The notes under the pieces: generated by a model
Database searches by the model: none
Told to the model about the DNA's origin: nothing
What the model saw: only the letters and a program-made list of their open reading frames with translations
From: Paractinoplanes rishiriensis
Lineage (GTDB): Bacteria; Actinomycetota; Actinomycetes; Mycobacteriales; Micromonosporaceae
Reading direction: 5' to 3'
Length of the DNA stretch: 64,000 nt
NCBI RefSeq assembly: GCF_016862375.1
Contig: NZ_BOMV01000035.1
Location: forward strand, 1 to 64,000
Translations under genes and position numbers: made by a program
Shown here: in pieces, positions 57,441 to 64,000 of the stretch
Numbering within the stretch: position 1 is the first letter of the stretch
Layout: each line of letters begins with the position of its first letter

Positions 57441-58288
57441 CACTGACAGCCGCCCTGGCATACGCCCGGCACGGGATCCCGGTCCTGCCGGTGCACACGC
57501 CTGGCCCGAGCGGCGGTTGTTCCTGCGACAGAGGAGTGCGATGCGACAGTCCCGGCAAACATCCCCGGCTACGGCACGGCCTGACCGACGCCAGCACCGA
57601 CCAGCGCCTGATCGAGATGTGGTGGGCCCGCTGGCCGTCGGCCAACGTGGGCCTGTGCACCGGCATCGCGATGGACGTCGCCGACATCGATTCGCCCGAG
57701 GGCTGGCACGGCCTCAGCCACCTCCTCGGCGGCACGCTGCCGCCAGGCCCCCGGGTCCGCACGGGCGGCGGCGGGTGGCATCTCTGGTTCCGCCCGCTGG
57801 GCTATGGCAACCGCGTCCACCTGCTGCCCGGCCTCGACTGGCGCGGCCTCGGCGGCTACGTGGTGGCCCCGCCCTCCCGCCACGTGAGCGGCGCCGGCTA
57901 CCGCTGGGTGCGCCCTCCGGATGACGACCTGCCGCCCGGTCCCGCCGCGCTGCGCGCCCTGATCGAGGGTCCCGCTCCCGCTCCGTCGGCGCACCGCCGG
58001 ATAGCCCACCCCCAGCAGTACGGCCGGGCCGCACTGGCCGCCGAGGCCGACCGGGTCGCGACCGCGGTGCCCGGCACCCGCAACGACACGCTCAACCGGG
58101 CGGCCTTTGCGCTGGGCCGCCTGGTGGGCGCGGGATTGCTCGACACGAGCGACGTGACCCGCGAGCTGGATGCGGCCGCGCGGCGGTCCGGTCTGGGCCG
58201 GGCCGAGACCCGCCGCACCATTCGTTCGGGCTTGACGGCCGGCCGGCGCGCACCGATCGATCGCGAGCCTGCCCCGCATGTAGCGTGA
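57437..58288 (+). CDS. Bifunctional DNA primase/polymerase (PrimPol) domain
   Basis: This 283-residue AEP-superfamily protein has an N-terminal LAYARHGIPVLPVHTP, a Cys-rich loop (GCSCDRGVRCDSPGKHPR), the metal-binding MDVADIDSPEG, HLWFRP and GLGGYVVAPPSRHVSG, typical of actinobacterial prim-pol domains. A helical C-terminal domain (about 195-270) resembles a primase-associated region. It stands without a fused helicase, 22 bp behind the beta-family gene. It could synthesise primers or fill gaps, together with the upstream SF1 helicase. Confidence 0.85.
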   Translation: MSLTAALAYARHGIPVLPVHTPGPSGGCSCDRGVRCDSPGKHPRLRHGLTDASTDQRLIEMWWARWPSANVGLCTGIAMDVADIDSPEGWHGLSHLLGGTLPPGPRVRTGGGGWHLWFRPLGYGNRVHLLPGLDWRGLGGYVVAPPSRHVSGAGYRWVRPPDDDLPPGPAALRALIEGPAPAPSAHRRIAHPQQYGRAALAAEADRVATAVPGTRNDTLNRAAFALGRLVGAGLLDTSDVTRELDAAARRSGLGRAETRRTIRSGLTAGRRAPIDREPAPHVA

Positions 58289-58304
58289 TCCAAAGTTAGC
58301 CCTA

Positions 58305-58991
58305 ATGATGGTGGCCATGACCGATCACCGGGGCCTGAAGCCATACGACGTCGAAGTCAGTTTGCCGACCGGACGCGACACCGTCTGGCAGGCCGTGACC
58401 CAGCCGCCGCTGCTCCACCAGTGGTTCGGCTGGGAGTACGACGGACTCGACGCCGAGATCAGGCAGCTCTTCGTCGACGAGGCGACCATGTGGGCCCCGG
58501 AGCGCATGGGCTGGGCCGACGGCTCGTTCCTCGAGGTGACCGGCGACGACGACCAGGCCACGGTGCGCGTGCACCGCGAAGGCTCGGGCCCGTCCGGCCC
58601 CGAACGCTACGACGCGATCGAGGAGGCGTGGCGCGCCTTCCTGACCCAGCTGCGCTTCCTGCTGGAACGCGCCCCCACCGGCCGCCGCCGCACCCTCTAC
58701 CTGACCGGCCTGACCACCGGCCCCAAGGCACTGGCCCTGGCCACCACCGACTGGGACCGCTTCGGCCCCCGCACAGCCTCAACCGTGGACCCAGCCGGCC
58801 ACCTCCTGGTCGTCTCCAGCCGAGCCCCCCTAACCACCAAATCCCCAGCCCGCACCGAACTGATAGTCACCACCTACGGCCTGGACGACGACGCTTTCGA
58901 CGCCCTGCAAAAAGACTGGACCAACCGCTGGTCCCCCATAGCCACCAACGCCGAAACCACCACAGCCACCGACCCCGCCCCCGACAACTAG
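58305..58991 (+). CDS. SRPBCC (START/AHSA1-like) protein
   Basis: This 228-residue protein has an N-terminal AHSA1-like domain (about 12-150): VEVSLPTGRDTVWQAVTQPP, LLHQWFGWEYDG and TFLEVTGDDD-type strands. The C-terminal part (about 155-215) is a second beta-rich region. Such folds bind hydrophobic ligands or act as co-chaperones. The ATG at 58317 (MTDHRGLKP) is an alternative and perhaps better start. It lies 16-28 bp after the PrimPol gene and may be the last gene of that cluster. Confidence 0.75.
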   Translation: MMVAMTDHRGLKPYDVEVSLPTGRDTVWQAVTQPPLLHQWFGWEYDGLDAEIRQLFVDEATMWAPERMGWADGSFLEVTGDDDQATVRVHREGSGPSGPERYDAIEEAWRAFLTQLRFLLERAPTGRRRTLYLTGLTTGPKALALATTDWDRFGPRTASTVDPAGHLLVVSSRAPLTTKSPARTELIVTTYGLDDDAFDALQKDWTNRWSPIATNAETTTATDPAPDN

Positions 58992-60036
58992 CCCCACCCC
59001 CACCAGCAGCCCTGTCACTCAGACCGAGCCCCGCACCCCACCCCGAGCCCGCACCCCACCCCGAGCCGCACCCCACCCCGAGCCCGCACCGCACCGCACC
59101 GCACCCCGAGCCCGCACCGCCCCAGCCCGAGCCGCACGCCCCACCGGAGCCGCACCACTCCAGCCCGAGCCGCACGCCCCACCGGAGCCGCACCACTCCA
59201 GCCCGAGCCGCGCACCTCCTTCGCGCGGCTCGGCCCAAAGCCCAGTCCGACCACCCGCCAATGCCGATCCCTGCCCGGCCAGCCCGATCCGGTTGCTCAG
59301 CCCGGCTATCCCCCAGCCCATTTCATCCAGCCCATTCAATCCAGCCCATTCATCCAGCCCATTTCACGGAGCCCCATTCACGGAGCCCCATTCACCCAGC
59401 CCCGCCGGCCAGTCCAATCCGGTTACTCAGCCCGGCCACCCGCCCGGCCAGCCCATCCACCCAGCCCAAACCGGCCCGGCGACGGCTGAGCGACCCGGCC
59501 ACCACGACAAAGAGCCGCAAACTCGCAGCCCAAGCCACCCCGCATCCCCAAGCCGTCGTGAACAGGACCCCACTCCCAGAACCGCCGGCGGACATTTTGC
59601 GACGGCCCAAGCGACGAAGACCCCTCAATGCGGCGAATTCGTGGAGTTCGGGTCACTGGAGACTTCTGCATGGATAGGTAGAGGACTCACTGGCAGACAC
59701 AAACTCCGCAAGATCGGCGGGTCTCGTGCCTTATGCGCAAATTGCGAGTTAGAGGCACCGGGCCGGGGTGAGGCGGGGGATGGATCGGGCGAGTGACTAC
59801 CCGCCGGTTCGGCGGCCTCGAGAGGCAACCGCATGCGGCTGTGAACGCTCAGCATTCGGAAGGCCCGCGCCCTGAGCACGAAACCGGGGAACCCCACGCA
59901 CCTGCCCGCGGCCTGCCGAGCAGCCGGCCCGCTCCAACCTCTCGCCCATAAGCCACCCATAACCGCCTGATCGGGGCTCGATCACCAAGCCCCCGTCCCG
60001 GTAGCCTGTCCCTCTTGGGCGCCCGGGGGGCTACTT
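58992..60036. other. 1-kb repeat-rich gap without genes
   Basis: 59020-59215 is C-rich and strand-asymmetric, built of CCCGAGCC/GCAC units; 59310-59470 repeats AGCCCATTCA- and ACGGAGCCCCATTC-type units. A related segment (about 59276-59320) recurs at about 59405-59460. 59600-59800 is less GC-rich and holds a small CGCAA-A-TTGCG palindrome. Long Pro-rich open frames cross it in several phases but show no coding features. Confidence 0.65.
59123..59211. repeat. 38-bp perfect tandem repeat
   Basis: Two exact adjacent copies of a 38-bp unit (59123-59160 and 59161-59198, starting CAGCCCGAGCCGCACGCCCC), followed by a 13-bp partial third copy. Simpler degenerate units extend leftward to about 59030. 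38 is not a multiple of three, which argues against a coding role. Confidence 0.9.
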
Positions 60037-61845
60037 GTGCTGCGGGGAGACTTGGTCGAAAAGGCGGCGGGAAGCGTTCTCGGAGATCCGGCGAGGCTGC
60101 GTTCGGTGCGCCGCCTCGGGCTCGGACCTCGGGCTGACGCCGCGTTCGACCGGATCGCTGTTCTGGTTGAGCGTCTCGTTGACGTCCCGGTGGCGCTGGT
60201 CACGGTCCTGGACGCCGACCGGCAGTTTCTTCCGGGGCAAATCGGACTGCCCGATCACATGGCCGAGGCGCGTGAGATGTCGTTGAGTCACTCGCTCAGC
60301 CAGCACGTCGTCGAGGACGGGCAGTTGCTGATGGTGTCCGATCTCCGGGCCGATCCGCGTATGCGGGACAACCGTGCCGTACGCGATCTTGGTGCTGTTG
60401 CTTTTGCCGGGGTTCCGCTGACCGACTCCGAGGGGCAGGTGCTCGGCACGCTCGCGGTGATGGACCGCGAACCCCGGGTGTGGACCCGCAGCGAGGTCGC
60501 CCTGCTCACCGAACTCGGCGAGGTCTGCTCCTCGGAACTCCGGCTGCGGATCGCGCGCGAGGTGGCCGACGAAGCCCGCCGCCACGCCGAGTCGGCGCAC
60601 GACCAGCTCACCCTGCTCAGCGAACTGACCGAGGCCCTGTCCGCCACCTTGGACGTCGACGAGGCCCTGGGACGGCTCGGCCGAATGGTCGCCGGCCGGC
60701 TCTCCGACTGGTGTTTCGTCGCGCTGGCCGAGTCGGCCCGGTCCGTGCGGCACGCGTCGGTGGCGCACCGCGACCCCGCGTACGAGAAAGAAGCCGGTGA
60801 GCTCAACCTGCTCGCGCCCACCGCACGCAAGGAGATCCGCTCGATGATCGCCGCGGTGCAGCGCACCGCGATGCCGATCCGCCGCGACCTGGCCGACCCC
60901 GCCACGCTGCCGCTCCTGATCGCCGACCCGCGGATCGCCGACCTGGTCGCCCGGCTCGGCTTCGGCTCGTTCCTGATCGCGCCGATCACCGCCCCGGTGG
61001 GCCGCCGGACCGCGGGCGTCCTGATGCTGGTCAACGGCCCGGAGCGGGGCCCGTTCGGCGAGGCCGAGGAACGAACCGCCGCCGAAATCGGGCGCCGCGC
61101 CGGCCTCGCGATCGACAACAGCCGCCTCTACGGCCGCCAGCGCCGCGTCGCCGAGGTCCTGCAGCAGAGCATGCTGCCCGACCTGCCGCACATTCCGGGC
61201 ATCGAACTGCACGCCAAGTATCTGCCGGCTCAGGTCGGCGCGGCCGTCGGCGGCGACTGGTATGACGCGTTCGTCCAACCCGACGGCAGCGTCATGCTCG
61301 CGGTGGGCGACGTGGCCGGCCACGACATCGAAGCCGCCGCCACCATGGGCCAGGTCCGCAACCTGGTGCGCGGCGATGCCTACGGCCGCGACGACGACCC
61401 CGGGCCCCTCTTGACCCAACTCGACCGGGCCCTGCACGGCCTGGCCGTCCCCGCCGCTGCCACCGCGGTCCTGGCCCGTCTGCGCCGCGAAGACGACGAT
61501 TACTCCCTGACTTTCGCCAACGCCGGCCACCCTCCCCCCGTACTGCTGCGCCCCGACGGCGAGGTGGAGGTGTGGTGGGAGTCCCCCGAGCCCCTACTCG
61601 GCCTGATGCCCGGCGACCCCCGCAGCACCCACCGCCGCCGCATCCCCCCGGGCTCGACCCTCCTGCTCTACACCGACGGCCTGGTCGAACACCCCGCCCA
61701 ACTGATCGACGACGGCATCGGCCGCATCCGAGCCGTCCTCCGCAACAACCCCACCGTGCCCGCCGCCGACCTCTGCTCCCGCCTCATCGAAACCGCCACC
61801 CGCCGCGACGACGACATTGCGCTCCTGGTCATCCGCCTTCTTTAA
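60037..61845 (+). CDS. GAF-GAF-SpoIIE protein phosphatase
   Basis: This 602-residue protein starts at GTG 60037. It contains two GAF-type sensor domains (about 25-170 and 200-375) and a C-terminal PP2C-like SpoIIE phosphatase. The latter has VLQQSMLPDLP, VGGDWYDAF, AVGDVAGHDIEAA and RDDDIALLV, with the metal-binding aspartates intact. It likely dephosphorylates an anti-sigma-factor antagonist in a partner-switching pathway controlling a stress sigma factor. No kinase domain or adjacent antagonist gene is present. Confidence 0.92.
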   Translation: MLRGDLVEKAAGSVLGDPARLRSVRRLGLGPRADAAFDRIAVLVERLVDVPVALVTVLDADRQFLPGQIGLPDHMAEAREMSLSHSLSQHVVEDGQLLMVSDLRADPRMRDNRAVRDLGAVAFAGVPLTDSEGQVLGTLAVMDREPRVWTRSEVALLTELGEVCSSELRLRIAREVADEARRHAESAHDQLTLLSELTEALSATLDVDEALGRLGRMVAGRLSDWCFVALAESARSVRHASVAHRDPAYEKEAGELNLLAPTARKEIRSMIAAVQRTAMPIRRDLADPATLPLLIADPRIADLVARLGFGSFLIAPITAPVGRRTAGVLMLVNGPERGPFGEAEERTAAEIGRRAGLAIDNSRLYGRQRRVAEVLQQSMLPDLPHIPGIELHAKYLPAQVGAAVGGDWYDAFVQPDGSVMLAVGDVAGHDIEAAATMGQVRNLVRGDAYGRDDDPGPLLTQLDRALHGLAVPAAATAVLARLRREDDDYSLTFANAGHPPPVLLRPDGEVEVWWESPEPLLGLMPGDPRSTHRRRIPPGSTLLLYTDGLVEHPAQLIDDGIGRIRAVLRNNPTVPAADLCSRLIETATRRDDDIALLVIRLL

Positions 61846-62003
61846 AAAGCTTTGGGGGTACGCGCTGCGACGAGTCCCGTGAGGAGCGGACATCCGGGCG
61901 TGCGGCAAGCCCATCACCCGGCTGCCGGGCTGACCCGTCGTGGCACAACGGCTCGCAGGCTCCGCCCGCATCGCCCCCCGACAACCGCGGAGGGTGTCAC
62001 CGG

Positions 62004-63419
62004 TTACCGCGAGGGCTCGGTGCGCGGCTCGGGCGGGCCGCCGTGGGTCCATGGCGTGTCGGCCGGGTCGGGGAAGGACGCGCCTGGGCGGTACGCCTCG
62101 CTCAGGGTCGTCAGCAGCAGGTTTTCGCCTACTGCCGGGACGCTGCCCGGTTCGGCTACGAGTTTGCGGCCCATGCCGCCGGACAGTTCGAGCAGCACGT
62201 CGAAGCCGGCCGGGGTGGCCGTCACCGAGATGACGCGGGCCTTCTGGGCCGGGCGGGCCGGCGAGGTCAGCGTCGCGCCGGGCTCGACGCGTACCGGCTC
62301 GGTGGTGGCCACCATGATGCGCGGGCGCAGCACCGGGCGTTTTCCGCTGTCGTCGATGCGGTCCGGGTTGGCCAGCGTCACCTCGCCGGCGAAGGCCGTG
62401 CCGGTCAGCCGGTACTCGGCCATCACCAGCGGATCGTCGAAGGCCCGCTGCACCGCGTAGCGGGCCGCCGCGTTCTCCAGGCGCTGGAGCCGGGCCGCCG
62501 CAGCCACCGCACCGTCGCGCCGGGGCTGGGGCGCACCGTCCTCGGCCAGGTGCTGCACGAACGCCGAGTAGGTGTCCCGGTCGCCGTCCCACCGCGACGC
62601 GACCCGGGCCCCGGGCGGCAGCCCGCGCAGCAGGTCGAGGGCCCGCCACATCTGCTGCCAGGTGGGCAGCAGCAGGTCGTGCAGCACTTCCTTCAGATCC
62701 GGCGACGACTCGGCGATCAGCGGCGCCAGCACCCGGTTGTCGAACTCCGGATCGGTGGCCGGTCCGGCCACCGGCCCGCGCTCGGCGACCCGCGCCGCTT
62801 CGGCCCCGTCCTCGATCCACGCGATCAGTGAACCGAGGTGCGCGTCCTCGGCTCCGCTCTGCCCGGTGGCCCAGTGCAGGCCGAGCGCCTGCACCGCGTT
62901 GGCCAGCAGCGCCGACCCGGGCACCTCCGCCGAGTTGGCCAGGAACGTCAGCCACTGCCCGAGCAACGGCACCGAAGCCGGCACCGGATGCTCCCCGTCC
63001 ACCCGCCGGAACCGCGTGGACCGCCCGAACAGCCGCAGGAACTCGACCCCGCCGCCGTTCGGCACCCACACCTGCGGCGCGTCCACGAACCGGTACCGAA
63101 CATCCCGCCCCCGGTCAACCGCAACCGCCTCGGTCTCCCCCGAAAACGATTCCAGATAACCCACCACGTGCTCGGCCAGCCCGGCCGCAAACGCGAACCG
63201 TTCATCCCGGTTCCGGGGCTGCCGCACCACCAACAGATGCGGCGCCCCCACCGAGGTCCCCACCATCGCGGCCAGCGGCGCGTTGGCCTCCCCCGCCATG
63301 GCCAACGGCACCAAAACCAACGGCCGCCCCTGAACATGCAGATGCCGAACGGTGGCAACCGGCTGAGCCCGCCCCGCCACAACAGCCTGAGCCCGGGCCA
63401 ATGCCACCAACGTGCTCAC
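62004..63419 (-). CDS. Uncharacterised protein paired with nuclease-like gene
   Basis: This protein of about 471 residues starts at GTG 63419, 25 bp after the stop of the upstream gene. Visible features are an N-terminal PLVLVPLAMAGEANAPLAAMVG, an alpha/beta region, and a C-terminal segment with two beta-barrel-like stretches (LTGTAFAGEVTLANPDR; KARVISVTATPAGFDVLLEL). There is no signal peptide or transmembrane helix. I do not recognise the family. Its close coupling to the Cys-cluster nuclease-like gene suggests a shared nucleic-acid function. The gap 61846-62003 before the phosphatase gene shows nothing. Confidence 0.65.
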   Translation of the reverse strand: MSTLVALARAQAVVAGRAQPVATVRHLHVQGRPLVLVPLAMAGEANAPLAAMVGTSVGAPHLLVVRQPRNRDERFAFAAGLAEHVVGYLESFSGETEAVAVDRGRDVRYRFVDAPQVWVPNGGGVEFLRLFGRSTRFRRVDGEHPVPASVPLLGQWLTFLANSAEVPGSALLANAVQALGLHWATGQSGAEDAHLGSLIAWIEDGAEAARVAERGPVAGPATDPEFDNRVLAPLIAESSPDLKEVLHDLLLPTWQQMWRALDLLRGLPPGARVASRWDGDRDTYSAFVQHLAEDGAPQPRRDGAVAAAARLQRLENAAARYAVQRAFDDPLVMAEYRLTGTAFAGEVTLANPDRIDDSGKRPVLRPRIMVATTEPVRVEPGATLTSPARPAQKARVISVTATPAGFDVLLELSGGMGRKLVAEPGSVPAVGENLLLTTLSEAYRPGASFPDPADTPWTHGGPPEPRTEPSR

Positions 63420-63444
63420 GCTCGCGCCCCGCGGGACGGGCTGG

Positions 63445-64000
63445 TCACGAAAGCGCCTCCGCGCGCAAGCGGGCCGCGGACCGCAACAGAGCCGCGGCCT
63501 CGCTCTGCTCCTCGGACGGCGCGGCCGCGCCGGATGCCAGGTCGAGAGCCAGCGCCACCGATTCCACGCCGCCGAGCGACTCGCGCACCGAGCGGCCCAG
63601 GGCCGCGGTCGAGCCCGCCGCCTCATGGCGGCAATAGACCGACATTTCGCAAGAAGAGAGACACTCTGGCACATATCTGGCTTCGACCGCTGCCAGCGAC
63701 TCCAGCAGTTCGGGCACCGACCTGGTGAGGTCGAACGACACCGACGGCGGCAGACCGTCGATCAACTCCGCGATCGACGACAGCCGGGACAGCTGGCGTC
63801 GCAGCGTCGCGAGCTGCTTGCGGACGTCCAGCACCACCGCTGTCGGTGACAGCGAGAAGTTTTCCGGGCAGACCAGTACCACCTCGTGGCTGACCCGTTC
63901 GTCACCCAGCAAACGGCGCAGTGCCAGCACATACACCGCCGCCTGCACCGCGGCCGCCGAGACCTTGGCGCTGTCGGCCTGGCCGTCGACTATCGCGAAC
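63445..64000 (-). CDS. Partial gene, possible Cys-cluster RecB-like nuclease
   Basis: Only the C-terminal 184 residues are in the window; the frame stays open to the right edge. It reads FAIVDGQADSAK then AAAVQAAVYVLALRRLLGDE, resembling motifs II-III and the QxxxY region of PD-(D/E)XK RecB/Cas4-type nucleases, although the usual motif lysine is not clear. A later cluster ECLSSCEMSVYC with an earlier lone Cys (VLVCPENF) could hold an iron-sulfur centre as in Cas4 and AddB. The assignment is tentative because the catalytic core lies mostly outside. Confidence 0.5.
   Translation of the reverse strand, partial: FAIVDGQADSAKVSAAAVQAAVYVLALRRLLGDERVSHEVVLVCPENFSLSPTAVVLDVRKQLATLRRQLSRLSSIAELIDGLPPSVSFDLTRSVPELLESLAAVEARYVPECLSSCEMSVYCRHEAAGSTAALGRSVRESLGGVESVALALDLASGAAAPSEEQSEAAALLRSAARLRAEALS

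Noticed and set aside
58421..59677. A 418-codon Pro-rich open frame
   Set aside because: Starts out of frame inside the SRPBCC gene and runs through the repeat gap. The 38-bp repeat unit would shift frame between copies, unlike a real repeat protein.
29467..59715. A 14-bp sequence (AACTCCGCAAGATC) shared between gaps at 29467-29480 (reverse) and 59702-59715
   Set aside because: With no extension beyond 14 bp, matches of this length are expected by chance in 64 kb.

Overview
The window is 64 kb of very GC-rich, densely packed chromosome from a filamentous actinobacterium. I infer a Micromonosporaceae-like organism such as Actinoplanes from four things: a mycothiol-dependent formaldehyde dehydrogenase, a clpS-DUF2017-mec-cysO-cysM block syntenic with the Mycobacterium tuberculosis clpS-to-cysM region, secreted plant-cell-wall proteins (expansin, pectate lyase with CBM2), and frequent GTG starts with 4-bp stop/start overlaps. 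I see no rRNA, tRNA, prophage or CRISPR array. The only mobile-element trace is a TnpB-like C-terminal remnant near 15.3 kb.

Region by region. 0-5.4 kb: acetyltransferase, expansin-like protein, MOSC protein, and a flavin monooxygenase divergent from a TetR regulator with a clear operator between them. 5.6-7.4 kb: secreted pectate lyase. 7.5-15.2 kb: a six-gene histidine-utilisation operon led by an RpiR-type regulator (regulator, hutU, M20 amidohydrolase, hutF, hutI, hutH), nearly all joined by 4-bp overlaps. 15.6-19.3 kb: flavoprotein and a compact leucyl-tRNA synthetase. 19.3-26.2 kb: rdgB-rph, glycosyltransferase, metallo-beta-lactamase fold protein, cysM-cysO-mec-DUF2017-clpS. 26.2-30.6 kb: pncB-pncA (NAD salvage), MFS and SMR transporters with a TetR regulator. 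30.6-42.1 kb: FGE-like protein, cytochrome oxidase subunit I, flavin monooxygenase, VOC and AraC proteins, a LigD-like phosphoesterase with a broken ligase domain, a GH63-like glucosidase, mycothiol-dependent dehydrogenase, MarR, cupin, and a PAS-GGDEF-EAL signalling protein.

42.4-64 kb is the accessory half. It holds a coiled-coil protein with a catalytically degenerate Mrr domain, and convergent to it a 1,672-residue protein that fuses a UPF1-like SF1 helicase, a DUF559/Vsr-like nuclease and a complete arginase-type domain in one uninterrupted frame. After a Pro-rich membrane protein and an SDR come an unknown gene behind two strong palindromes, a four-gene WXG/EspC-type toxin-immunity operon (52.9-54.95 kb), a second small SF1 helicase followed tightly by a beta-family protein, a PrimPol and a SRPBCC protein, a 1-kb repeat-rich gap, a GAF-SpoIIE phosphatase, and an uncharacterised pair running off the right edge whose upstream member looks like a Cys-cluster RecB-type nuclease.

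The strongest candidates for an undescribed system are the helicase-nuclease-arginase fusion with its degenerate-Mrr neighbour, and the small helicase/beta/PrimPol/SRPBCC cluster. Several genes share a theme of domains kept without their catalytic residues (Mrr, ligase, GGDEF, FGE-like). All functional statements rest on motif recognition by eye; no database search was run.
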